From Marinibacterium profundimaris (GTDB lineage: Bacteria; Pseudomonadota; Alphaproteobacteria; Rhodobacterales; Rhodobacteraceae), in assembly GCF_002210095.1 (NCBI RefSeq), contig NZ_AQQR01000013.1, positions 44,789-108,788 on the forward strand: a DNA stretch of 64,000 nucleotides, in the 5' to 3' direction. Below the pieces are notes generated by a model that did not search any database, had not been told where the DNA came from, and saw nothing but the letters and a program-made list of their open reading frames with translations. A program made the translations under genes and the position numbers. Shown piece after piece: positions 17,370 through 26,700 of the stretch (position 1 is the first letter of the stretch; every line of letters starts with the position of its first letter).

Positions 17370-19340
17370 ATGCCCAGAAGTCTTTTCACAGCCCTGTTCC
17401 TGCTGTGCGCCGCCGTGTTCGGCACCCTGACAACGGCCGGGTCTGCCGGGGCCCAGACCCTGCAGGACCTTCTTCAGGAAAATCGCTCGGACATCGAACG
17501 ACCCTCGCGCCAGACCATCGGGCCGGTCATCACCGAGATCGCGCGCTCGGGCCTGCCCGGGGTGCAGCAGTTCTTCGAGGCCTGGTCCGAGCGCGAGCTT
17601 TACCAGGACGAGGAAACCGGGCTGTTCCACCTGGTCGAGACCGATGACGGCGAGACCTATCGCCTGCTGGACCTGTCCACCGGCGAGGTCGTCGCGGAAA
17701 AGAACGAGGACGCGCTGGACCAGCTGCGCCCCAACGCGGGCGTGCGCGGGCTGATCGGGTCGGCGCTGGTGCGGTTCCAGCTGCTGGACCCGGATCCGGC
17801 GCGGCGGCTGGATGCGCTGACGGCGATCCAGAGGAGCGGGAACGAAAGCCACCTTGAACCGCTGCGCGGCTCCATCGACGAAGAGCCCGACCCGGAGATC
17901 CGCGCCCGCAAGATCGTGCTGGAGCGTTTGCTGACCGTGGCCTACGACCCCGACAGCGCCACGCGGGTGGCGGCGATCGGAGACCTGTCGACCTCGATTT
18001 CGCTCGAGACGCGCGGGGCGCTGAACCCGCTGCTGGCGACCCGGCCGATGCTGGCAACCGAGGTGCCCGAGGGCGCCAACGTGAAAGGCCCTCTGGAGCC
18101 GGGCACTGACGAGTTGGGCATCACCGAAGCCTACGAGATGATGATCGAGGCCGGTCTTGTGCGGCCCTTCCCGGATGCCGAGGCGCGCAAGGCCGCGCTG
18201 ATCGCCAATGCCGAGGGCGGCGAGGTCGCCGGCGTGCCGATTTCTAGTCTCGACACGCAGGAGGCCCGCGACGCCGCCTATGTCAGGCTGGCCGCGCAGG
18301 CCGACGTGCCGTCCTGGGCCCCGGGCGAGACCCGCGAGACCGTGGTGCAGGAGGCCGAGTTCGTCTCTGTCTACCTGGAGCCCGATCCGGCGGTGACGGA
18401 GGCCGCCCAGGCGGCGCTGGCCTCGATCTCGACCCGGGTGGGGGCCAACCAGCTGCTTGACCTGTCGCTGGACGGGCTCTCGCTGGCCTCGATCTATTTC
18501 CTGGCGGCCATCGGCCTGGCGATCACCTTCGGCGTGATGCGGGTGATCAACATGGCCCATGGCGAATTCATCATGATGGGCGCCTATACCGGCTACGTCC
18601 TGCAGCAGGTGATCCCGAACAACACGGTGTCGATCCTCGTGGCGATCCCGACGGCTTTCGCCGTGACTTTCGCCGCCGGCGTGGCGATGGAGCGGCTGGT
18701 GATCCGGCACCTTTATTCCCGCCCGCTGGAGACGCTTCTGGCGACCTTCGGGATTTCCATCGCGCTGCAGCAGATCGCCAAGAACATCTTCGGCACGCAG
18801 GCCCGTCCGCTGACGGCGCCCGGCTGGCTGGACGGGGCCTGGGTGCTGAACGACGTGGTGGGCATCAGCTATATCCGCATCGCGATCTTCGTGCTGGCGC
18901 TGATCTTCCTGGTGCTGCTGCTGGTGATCCTGAACCGGACGCGGCTGGGCCTGGAAGTGCGGGCGGTGACACAGAACCCGCGCATGGCCTCGTCGATGGG
19001 GATCAACCCGGACCGGATCAACATGCTGACCTTCGGCCTCGGCTCGGGCATTGCCGGGATCGCCGGGGTGGCGATCGGGCTTTACGCGCAGGTCACATCC
19101 GAGATGGGGCAGGCCTATATCGTACAAAGCTTCATGACCGTTGTGGTCGGCGGGGTCGGCAACATCTGGGGCACCCTGCTGGGCGCGACGATGATCGGGT
19201 TCCTGCAGAAGGGGATCGAATGGTTCAACCCGTCCAACACGCTGGCGGCTCAGACCTACATGATCGTCTTCATCATCATCTTCATCCAGTTCCGGCCGCG
19301 CGGGATCATCGCGCTCAAGGGCCGGGCGGCGGAGGCATGA
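17370..19340 (+). CDS. urtB: Urea ABC transporter permease UrtB with long periplasmic N-terminus
   Basis: 656 residues. A signal peptide (about 1-28, ending SAGAQ) is followed by about 335 residues of soluble, helical, acidic sequence and only then the LivH-type permease domain, from about residue 365 (SLASIYFLAAIGLAITFGVM, NMAHGEFIMMGAY). ATG 17370 is chosen because the signal peptide starts there; the frame extending into urtA is not coding. A long N-terminal domain is known in UrtB proteins, here at the large end. It probably sits in the periplasm next to UrtA. Confidence 0.93.
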   Translation: MPRSLFTALFLLCAAVFGTLTTAGSAGAQTLQDLLQENRSDIERPSRQTIGPVITEIARSGLPGVQQFFEAWSERELYQDEETGLFHLVETDDGETYRLLDLSTGEVVAEKNEDALDQLRPNAGVRGLIGSALVRFQLLDPDPARRLDALTAIQRSGNESHLEPLRGSIDEEPDPEIRARKIVLERLLTVAYDPDSATRVAAIGDLSTSISLETRGALNPLLATRPMLATEVPEGANVKGPLEPGTDELGITEAYEMMIEAGLVRPFPDAEARKAALIANAEGGEVAGVPISSLDTQEARDAAYVRLAAQADVPSWAPGETRETVVQEAEFVSVYLEPDPAVTEAAQAALASISTRVGANQLLDLSLDGLSLASIYFLAAIGLAITFGVMRVINMAHGEFIMMGAYTGYVLQQVIPNNTVSILVAIPTAFAVTFAAGVAMERLVIRHLYSRPLETLLATFGISIALQQIAKNIFGTQARPLTAPGWLDGAWVLNDVVGISYIRIAIFVLALIFLVLLLVILNRTRLGLEVRAVTQNPRMASSMGINPDRINMLTFGLGSGIAGIAGVAIGLYAQVTSEMGQAYIVQSFMTVVVGGVGNIWGTLLGATMIGFLQKGIEWFNPSNTLAAQTYMIVFIIIFIQFRPRGIIALKGRAAEA

Positions 19341-19365
19341 GCATGGGTGACAGAGTCCTAATCAA

Positions 19366-19440
19366 GGGGGCGCTGCCCCCGTCGCCCGGTGGGCGACTCC
19401 CCCGGAGGTATTTCGGCAAAGATGAAGCAGGGGCGGTGCG
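19366..19440 (+). repeat. Dispersed intergenic repeat, copy 1 (between urtB and urtC)
   Basis: A GC hairpin (GGGGGCGCTGCCCCC) followed by the core CCGGAGGTATTTCGGCAAAG with ATGAAG behind it (core 19401-19427). Three further copies of the core are found in the window. It sits inside the urt operon. Confidence 0.75.
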
Positions 19441-19485
19441 CCCGGAGGCCCGGCCTGTCGCGTCATGGCCTGAACGGAGGCTCAC

Positions 19486-20718
19486 ATGAGTACGAGACGC
19501 CCCTACGTCATGCGCAACCCGTCGGTCCTGATCTTCCTGGCGATCCTGGCGCTGTTCACCGTTTTCGTGACCATCGGGTCGGAGGCGATGGGATCCGGCT
19601 TCATCTCCACCTCTTTCGTCAAGACCCTGGGCAAGACCCTGTGCCTGGCGATGGCGGCGGTCGCGATGGACCTGGTCTGGGGCTACACCGGGATCCTCTC
19701 GCTGGGCCATTTCGCCTTCTTCGGGCTGGGCGGCTACATGATCGGCATGTGGCTGATGTATGCGCGGACCGAGGCGATCGTTGCCGGGTCGCTCGCGCAG
19801 GCCGAGCTGCCGCCGACACCGGCGGAGCTTTCGGATGCCATCGCCAGCCAGATCTTCGGCGTGGTGGGGGCCAGCGATTTTCCGGCCATCTGGCACTTCG
19901 CGGGCTCGCTGCCGATGCAGCTGCTGTTCGTGGTGCTGGTGCCGGGGCTTCTGGCGCTGGTCTTCGGCTGGCTGGCGTTCCGCAGCCGGGTGACGGGCGT
20001 GTATCTTTCGATCCTGACGCAGGCGATGACGCTGGCCCTGTCGCTGTACCTGTTCCAGAACGACAGCGGGCTGCGGGGCAATAACGGTCTGTCGGGGCTG
20101 CAGAACATTCCGGGCATCGAGGGCCGGGGGCAGGATGTCGTTTCGCTCTGGTTCTTCTGGGCTTCGGCGCTGGCACTGGCGCTGACCTACCTGCTGGGGG
20201 CCTTCGTTGTGTCGGGCAAGTTCGGCAACGTGATCCGGGGCATAAGGGACGACGAGGCGCGGGTGCGTTTCCTGGGCTACTCGGTCGAGGGCTACAAGCT
20301 GTTCGTCTTCACCCTGACGGCGGTGATTTGCGGGATTGCCGGGGCGCTCTATTACCCGCAGGCCGGGATCATCAACCCGGCCGAGGTGGCGCCGATCGCC
20401 TCGATCTATCTGGCGGTCTGGGTCGCCATCGGCGGGCGCGGGCGGCTGTACGGGGCGGTCATGGGCGCGGTTGTCGTCTCGCTGCTGTCGAGCTGGTTCA
20501 CCGGCGGCGCGGCGCCGGCGATCAACCTTGGCTTTTACACCATCGAATGGACGGAATGGTGGTTGGTGCTGCTGGGGCTGGGCTTTGTCCTGGTCACCCT
20601 GCTGGCCCCCAAGGGGCTGGGCGGGCTTGTCGACCTGATCGTGAAGCCGAAGCATGACGACCGGCACGGCGCGGATTACGGTCCCGACAAGGGATCCAAG
20701 CGGGAGGTCGAGCAATGA
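19486..20718 (+). CDS. urtC: Urea ABC transporter permease UrtC
   Basis: 410 residues, LivM-type permease. GYTGILSLGHFAFFGLGGYM, the FRSRVTGVYLSILTQAMTLAL stretch and RDDEARVRFLGYSVEGYKL are family signatures. The start ATG 19486 has ACGGAGGCTC before it. It overlaps urtD by ATGA. It forms the transmembrane channel with UrtB. Confidence 0.95.
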   Translation: MSTRRPYVMRNPSVLIFLAILALFTVFVTIGSEAMGSGFISTSFVKTLGKTLCLAMAAVAMDLVWGYTGILSLGHFAFFGLGGYMIGMWLMYARTEAIVAGSLAQAELPPTPAELSDAIASQIFGVVGASDFPAIWHFAGSLPMQLLFVVLVPGLLALVFGWLAFRSRVTGVYLSILTQAMTLALSLYLFQNDSGLRGNNGLSGLQNIPGIEGRGQDVVSLWFFWASALALALTYLLGAFVVSGKFGNVIRGIRDDEARVRFLGYSVEGYKLFVFTLTAVICGIAGALYYPQAGIINPAEVAPIASIYLAVWVAIGGRGRLYGAVMGAVVVSLLSSWFTGGAAPAINLGFYTIEWTEWWLVLLGLGFVLVTLLAPKGLGGLVDLIVKPKHDDRHGADYGPDKGSKREVEQ

Positions 20719-21461
20719 GCGAGCGCACTCTGCTGGAAGTCTCGGGCGTTTCGGTCAGCTTTGACGGGTTCAAGGCGATCAATAACCTGAGCTTCCAGAT
20801 CGGCAAGGCCGAGCTGCGGGCGATCATCGGGCCCAATGGCGCGGGCAAGACCACCTTCATGGATATCGTCACCGGCAAGACCAAGCCCGACGAGGGGCGC
20901 GTGCTGTGGGGCGACAAATCCGTCTCGCTGCTGTCGATGCGGGAAAGCGACATCGCCCAGGCCGGGGTGGGGCGCAAGTTTCAGCGGCCCACGGTGTTCG
21001 AGGACCAGTCCGTCGAGGACAATCTCGCCATGGCGCTGAAGAACGACCGCAAGCCCTGGGAGGTGCTGTTCTACAAGCGCACCGCGCGGGATACGGACCG
21101 GATCCGCGCCCTGGCCGAGGAGATCGGGCTGACCGATCAGCTGGGCCGCACCTCGGGAGAGCTGTCGCACGGACAGAAGCAATGGCTGGAGATCGGCATG
21201 CTGCTGGCGCAGGATCCGCAGCTGTTGCTGGTGGACGAACCCGCCGCCGGCATGGGCCCGGAAGAGCGCGATCACACGACCGAGATCCTCAAGGAGGCGG
21301 CGAAGACCCGGGCGGTTGTCGTCGTCGAGCATGACATGGATTTCGTCCGCAAACTCAATTGCAAGGTCACGGTGCTGCACGAAGGCTCGGTGCTGGCCGA
21401 GGGCAGCCTCGATCATGTGACTTCCAACCAGGAGGTGATCGATGTGTATCTCGGTCGCTGA
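20715..21461 (+). CDS. urtD: Urea ABC transporter ATP-binding protein UrtD
   Basis: 248 residues, LivG-type ATPase: Walker A GPNGAGKT, ABC signature LSHGQKQWLEIGMLL (LSHGQ, a known UrtD variant of LSGGQ), Walker B LLLVDEPAAGM and the switch His in VVEHDMDFV. Cytoplasmic, pairs with UrtE. Confidence 0.95.
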   Translation: MSERTLLEVSGVSVSFDGFKAINNLSFQIGKAELRAIIGPNGAGKTTFMDIVTGKTKPDEGRVLWGDKSVSLLSMRESDIAQAGVGRKFQRPTVFEDQSVEDNLAMALKNDRKPWEVLFYKRTARDTDRIRALAEEIGLTDQLGRTSGELSHGQKQWLEIGMLLAQDPQLLLVDEPAAGMGPEERDHTTEILKEAAKTRAVVVVEHDMDFVRKLNCKVTVLHEGSVLAEGSLDHVTSNQEVIDVYLGR

Positions 21462-21476
21462 AGGAGGCGCTGCGTG

Positions 21477-22172
21477 ATGCTGGAGGTCAAGAACCTGACC
21501 CTTCACTACGGGCAAAGCCAGATCCTTTATGACGTGAGCCTGGAGGCCGCGGCGGGGCAGATCACCTGCCTGATGGGGACGAACGGGGTCGGCAAGACCT
21601 CTCTGCTGAAGGCCATCGCCGGGGTGCATCCGCGCTCGGGCGGGACCATCGCGCTGGATGGCGAGACGCTGGGCGTCGTGCCCAGCCACGTGCTGGCGCG
21701 CAAGGGGATCGCCTATGTGCCGCAGGGGCGCGAGGTCTTTCCGCTTATGACCGTGCGCGAGAACCTCGAAAGCGGCTTTGGCTGTCTGCCGAAGGACCAG
21801 CACATGGTGCCGGACCAGATCTACGAACTTTTCCCGGTGCTGAAGGAGATGCAGAACCGCCGCGGCGGCGACCTCTCCGGCGGTCAGCAGCAGCAGCTGG
21901 CGATCGGGCGCGCCCTGATCATCCAGCCGAAGCTCCTTCTGCTGGACGAGCCGACCGAAGGGATCCAGCCCAACATCATCCAGCAGATCGGCCGCGTCAT
22001 CGAATATCTTCGCGATCAGGGCGACATGGCGATCTTGCTCGTGGAGCAGTATTTCGATTTTGCCTATGGGCTGGCCGAGCAGTTCTACGCGCTGCGGCGT
22101 GGGCAAGTAGTGCTCAGCGGGGCAAAGGAAATGGTCGGCCGCGACGCGATGCTGGAGGCCGTGTCGGTCTGA
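21477..22172 (+). CDS. urtE: Urea ABC transporter ATP-binding protein UrtE
   Basis: 231 residues, LivF-type ATPase: Walker A GTNGVGKTS, signature LSGGQQQQLAIGRAL, Walker B LLLLDEPTEGIQPNI. A GTG at 21474 directly before the ATG is an alternative start; the GGAGG at 21464 suits both. Last gene of the urt operon. Urease genes, often next in line, do not follow here. Confidence 0.95.
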   Translation: MLEVKNLTLHYGQSQILYDVSLEAAAGQITCLMGTNGVGKTSLLKAIAGVHPRSGGTIALDGETLGVVPSHVLARKGIAYVPQGREVFPLMTVRENLESGFGCLPKDQHMVPDQIYELFPVLKEMQNRRGGDLSGGQQQQLAIGRALIIQPKLLLLDEPTEGIQPNIIQQIGRVIEYLRDQGDMAILLVEQYFDFAYGLAEQFYALRRGQVVLSGAKEMVGRDAMLEAVSV

Positions 22173-22670
22173 TCACGGTCGCAAGTCTTCGCCGAATTCC
22201 GGATGAGCGGGTTGCCGCCGGTCCTGTCACATTCGCGGTGATGTCTTGACCATGCGATCCGTGATGCCGGCGAGGCGGAGTGGGGCAAGTGAGGGCAGGC
22301 GTGCAGGCCCGGGTCTGCGCACGGCAGGATTGACGCAGGCAAGCCTGGCAGAGAGCGCAATATCTTTTCTGCTCAGTGGGTTGCAGTTAGATCTCGCCCA
22401 GTGTGGTGCCGGTCGCATTCCCCTTCGTGACGCAACGGAAAAACTGCAAACACGGCAGCTGGCCGGGCGGGAATGTCGCCGGGGTCGGTTTCGGCCCTGT
22501 CCAAAGCTCTTCGGCGGCAAGAGGCGCCGGAGAGGCTGGCAAGTATCCGCCCAGCACCAATGATTCCATCATTCCGAGGGATGGAACCGAGGTATTAAGA
22601 ACTAGTTAAAGCACGAATGGCTCGTCGGTTCCCGGCAAGTCGTGACACTTCAACATGCATGGGATTCATC
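22173..22670. other. 498-bp intergenic region upstream of the beta-barrel gene
   Basis: No gene with protein-like composition and no RNA gene is recognised. The last 60 bases before ATG 22671 are moderately AT-rich and likely contain the promoter of the outer-membrane protein. Confidence 0.5.
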
Positions 22671-23240
22671 ATGAAGCGCATCCTACTTTGCTCTACCCTC
22701 CTGGCCGCAACCACCTCGACCGCGGCTCTCGCCGGGGAATGGACCGGCTGGTACGCCGGTGGACAGCTCGGCTATTCCTACGGTGAGTTCGACCTCGAAA
22801 GCGTGACCGACACCGACAACTTCGACACCAACGGAATCATTGGCGGTTTCATGGGTGGTTATCTGTACGACTACGGTGACTGGGTTGCCGGTGTCGAACT
22901 GCAGTATGACTTCTCGGACATCAGCTACGACGAACCGTCGGGCTCGGGCAGCTTCGACGGCATCGCCCGCGTCAAGGCGCGCGCCGGCCGTGACTTCGGC
23001 AATTCGCTCGGCTTCATCAGCGTCGGTCTGGCCTATACCAACTTCGACGGCGTCACCGGTGTGACCGACATCGATTTCGACGATCCGGGCGTGGTTGCCG
23101 GTGTCGGCTACGAATACCAGATCAACCAGAACTGGGTCGTCGGTGGCGAATACATGTGGCACCAGTTTCTCGATTTCGGGGCCGATGGCAACGACGTGAC
23201 CTTCAACACGCTGCACGTGCGCGCCTCCTACCGCTTCTGA
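22671..23240 (+). CDS. Small outer-membrane beta-barrel protein (OmpA/Omp25-like, eight-stranded)
   Basis: 189 residues. ATG 22671 begins a signal peptide (MKRILLCSTLLAATTSTAALA) and the mature part starts GEWTGWYAGGQLGYSYG, typical of the Omp25/OmpA-like porin family. Alternating aromatic and Gly-rich strands (GIIGGFMGGYLYDYGDW, VGGEYMWHQF) end in the terminal motif HVRASYRF with a final Phe, the outer-membrane assembly signal. Probably structural or a minor pore. It stands alone, 515 bp upstream of the polyketide synthase cluster, and a link to it is not evident. Confidence 0.88.
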   Translation: MKRILLCSTLLAATTSTAALAGEWTGWYAGGQLGYSYGEFDLESVTDTDNFDTNGIIGGFMGGYLYDYGDWVAGVELQYDFSDISYDEPSGSGSFDGIARVKARAGRDFGNSLGFISVGLAYTNFDGVTGVTDIDFDDPGVVAGVGYEYQINQNWVVGGEYMWHQFLDFGADGNDVTFNTLHVRASYRF

Positions 23241-23755
23241 GGTGGTCCGCTTCCCTGGTGGCCAGGCCGGGTTGCAGATTGGGCCTGGTCTCGACCAGAA
23301 GTAGAGAAAAATTGTAAAATAAACGGTTTCGCCGCCGCCAGCCGTGGCGGAGCCGCTGAAAAAATTACAAACAGCAACAATTGTCCGCTCCACCATGACG
23401 CGAGCGAACTCCACCAGGGCGCGAACGAAACGTCTGGCGGGGCACAAAGATATGCTCAAATATTAGGCATAATCGATTTGCGAATCGCTTCAAAGTGACG
23501 CGAATCAGCCACATCCGCACCATGGAATCGCCCCTGCAGAGCCGCCGTCTTCGTGCGGGACTGGTCGTTCGAGGAGCGTATGTTACCGCTACGAAATGGG
23601 TACGGCATGACAAGTGCGGCCTTGCACGTTCTGCCACATGGCAGCATATTCATATGGTTTCCGGACTACCGGCAGGGATAGAAGTCGCGTAACAGGGATT
23701 CGCGTCCTGCTGGGTCCATATAAAACGTACTTTGAGAAAAGAATGGGTAGGCTAA
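23241..23755. other. 515-bp AT-richer region upstream of the polyketide synthase
   Basis: Clearly lower in GC than its surroundings (for example 23300-23400 and 23450-23480). It should hold the promoter of the PKS operon. A small dyad CGATT-TGCG-AATCG lies at about 23472-23485, an operator candidate only. The ribosome site for the PKS is weak (GGGTAGG). Confidence 0.5.
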
Positions 23756-26700
23756 ATGCTCGATTCAACTAACGTAGAAAATTCTTCGAAAAAGATTGCG
23801 GTTGTGGGGATCGCGTGCCGCCTGCCGGGAAGTGTCACGGGGCCGGATTCCTACTGGGATCTCATGATTGAAAAGCGTTGTGGCATCCGGGAAGTTCCCT
23901 CGGATCGCTGGGACGTTGAGAATTTTTATGACAGCGATCCGAACGCGATCGCGCGGTCCCAGACCAAGTGGGCCGGTTTCCTCGACGATGTCCGCTCCTT
24001 CGATCCCAGTTTCTTCGGCCTGTCGCCGCGCGAAGCCACCTCGATGGATCCGCAGCAGCGCAACACCCTGATGACCTCCTACGAGGCCATCGAGGATTCC
24101 GGTATCCCGTGGGAAGAATTCCAGAAATCCCGCACCGGTGTCTTCGTCGGCGTCCAGTCCGTCGACTATCGTGAGATCCAGGAGAAGAGCCGCGCGGGCT
24201 TCGACGCCTATGGCGGTACCGCCATCGCGCACTGCATCATCTCCAACCGGGTGTCGCACCGTCTGAACCTCAACGGTCCGTCCTACTCGGTCGACACGGC
24301 CTGCTCGTCGTCGCTGACCGCGCTGAACCAGGCCATCCTGAACCTGCGCAACAACCAGGCCGATTACTGCCTGGTCACGGGCGTGAACTTCATGCTGTCG
24401 CCGACCACCTTCGTGGTGTTCTCGAAAGCCGGCATGCTGTCGCCCACCGGTACCCTGCGCACCTTCGACGCCGACGCCAACGGCTTCGTCCGCGGCGAGG
24501 GCATCGGCACCGTCGTGCTGAAGCCCTATGACCGCGCCGTCGCCGATGGCGACCGCATCTACGCCGTGATCGAGGAAAGCTGGGCCAACCAGGACGGCTA
24601 TACCTCCACCATCACCGCGCCGAACCAGGACAGCCAGATCAAGATGATGCAGTCGCTCATGCAGGGCGCAGGCGTCGGACCGAACGAGATCGGCTATGTC
24701 GAGGCACACGGCACGGGCACGCCCATCGGCGACCCGATCGAAGCGGGCGCCATCGGCCGCGTGATCGGCCAGCCCAAGACCAACGGCAAGCTGCTGATCG
24801 GTTCGGTCAAGCCCAACATCGGCCACCTGGAATCCGGTGCCGGCGTCAACGGCCTGATCAAGCTGGCTCTGGCCATCCACAAGGGCAAGGTCCCGCCGCA
24901 GATCGGCTTCGGCGCGCCGAACCCGCGCATCCCGCTGGACGCGCTGAACATGGAAATCCCGCTGGAAGCGACCGATTTCCCCGAGGTCGACGGCATCCGC
25001 CGCGGCATCGTGAACTCGTTCGGTTTCGGCGGTGCGAACGCATCGGCCCTGCTGGCCACCGCGCCGGATCGTCCGGTCGAAGGTGTCTACCGCAAGCCGG
25101 CGCCCGTCGCCGCGGAAGAAGCCCCGCGCATCTTCCCGATCTCGGCCCGGAACGAAGCCGTGGTCAAGGACGTGGCCGCCAAGCTCGCCGCCTCGCTGCG
25201 TGAGGGCAAGCTCGCCGACACCGACCTGGGCAACGTGGCCGCCGCCCTGGCGACCAACCGGACCCACCATGCCTATCGCGCCGCCATCGTCGCGAAGGAC
25301 AAGGACGAGCTGCTGAAGGGTCTCGACTTCGTCGCATCCACCGATGCCGATGCCGAGGATCCCGGCAACGTCTTCCGTGGCCAGGCCGCGGCGGACAAGA
25401 AAGTCGCCTTCATGTATGCCGGCCAGGGCTCCCAGTGGTGGGGCATGGCGCGCCAGCTGATGGAAGACAACGACGCCTTCCGCACGGCCGTTCAGGAATA
25501 CGACGAGCAGTTTGTCAAATCGGCCGGCTGGTCGATCATGGAAGAGCTGCTGAAGGACGAAGCCGACAGCAACATCGACGACACCACCGTCACCCAGCCC
25601 GCGCTGTTCGCGATCCAGCACGGCCTCGTCGCCGTCTGGAAATCCTGGGGCGTTGAGCCCGACATGGTTGTCGGCCACTCGATCGGCGAAGCCTGCGCGG
25701 CCTACACCGCCGGCGGCCTGACGCTGGCCGGTGCCGCCAACTTCCTGTCCAAGCGGGGCGCGATCCGCGACCAGCTGGGCCAGAAAGGCGCCATGGCGGC
25801 CGTCGGTCTCGACCCCGAAGACATCGAGCCGCTGCTGCCCGAGAAGATCAACATCGCGGCCGTCAACGGCCCCGGGTCGACCACCATCTCGGGTGACTAC
25901 GACACGCTGCACGAATTCGTCGCGCAGTTCGAGAAGGACCACCCGAACACCTTCATCCGCACGCTGAAGGTCGATACCGCGTGGCACTCCTATCAGCTGG
26001 AAGCCGGCGAATCCTGGTTCCGCAAGGAAGTGTCCGACATCGACTGGTCGGTGCCGACCACGCCCTGGATCTCGACCGTGACCGGCAAGCCGGAAACGCG
26101 CTTCGACATCGACTATGGCTGGCGGAACCTGCGCCAGGCGGTGCTGTTCAAGAACGGCATCGACACCGCGCTGCGCATGGGTGCGAACGTGTTCCTGGAA
26201 ATGGGCCCGCACACCACCCTGTCGTCGCCCGCCGTTTCGACCGCATCCGACTTCGGCGCCAAGGTCGATGTCATCAACTCGCTGAACCGCAAGCAGAACG
26301 ACCACCTGTCGATGGCGCAAGCCGCGGCACGCCTGTTCTGCACCGGTGTGAAGCTGGACTGGACCGCCCTGAACGGCGAGCCGGACAGCTTTGTCGACCT
26401 GCCGCTCTACCCCTGGGCTCTCGAAGAGCTGTGGCAGGACAACAATGAGTGGCGTTCGATCATGTTCCCCGAGAACGTGGGCCCGCTGCTGGGCGCCAAG
26501 GTCGAAGGTGCGAAGAACCAGTGGTTCGGTGAGGTCACCCTCAATGCCTACCCCTGGATCGGTGATCACCGCCTGCAGGCCGAGTGCGTGTTCCCCGGCG
26601 CCGGCTACATGGACATCATGATGGAAGCCGGCCGCTTCATGTTCGGCGAGGAAGGCGCGATCGAGATCGCCAACCTGACGATCCACGAAGCGCTCTTCAT

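Noticed and set aside
17274..19127. 617-residue frame antisense to urtB
   Set aside because: His/Gln/Arg-rich shadow of a clearly functional permease gene.
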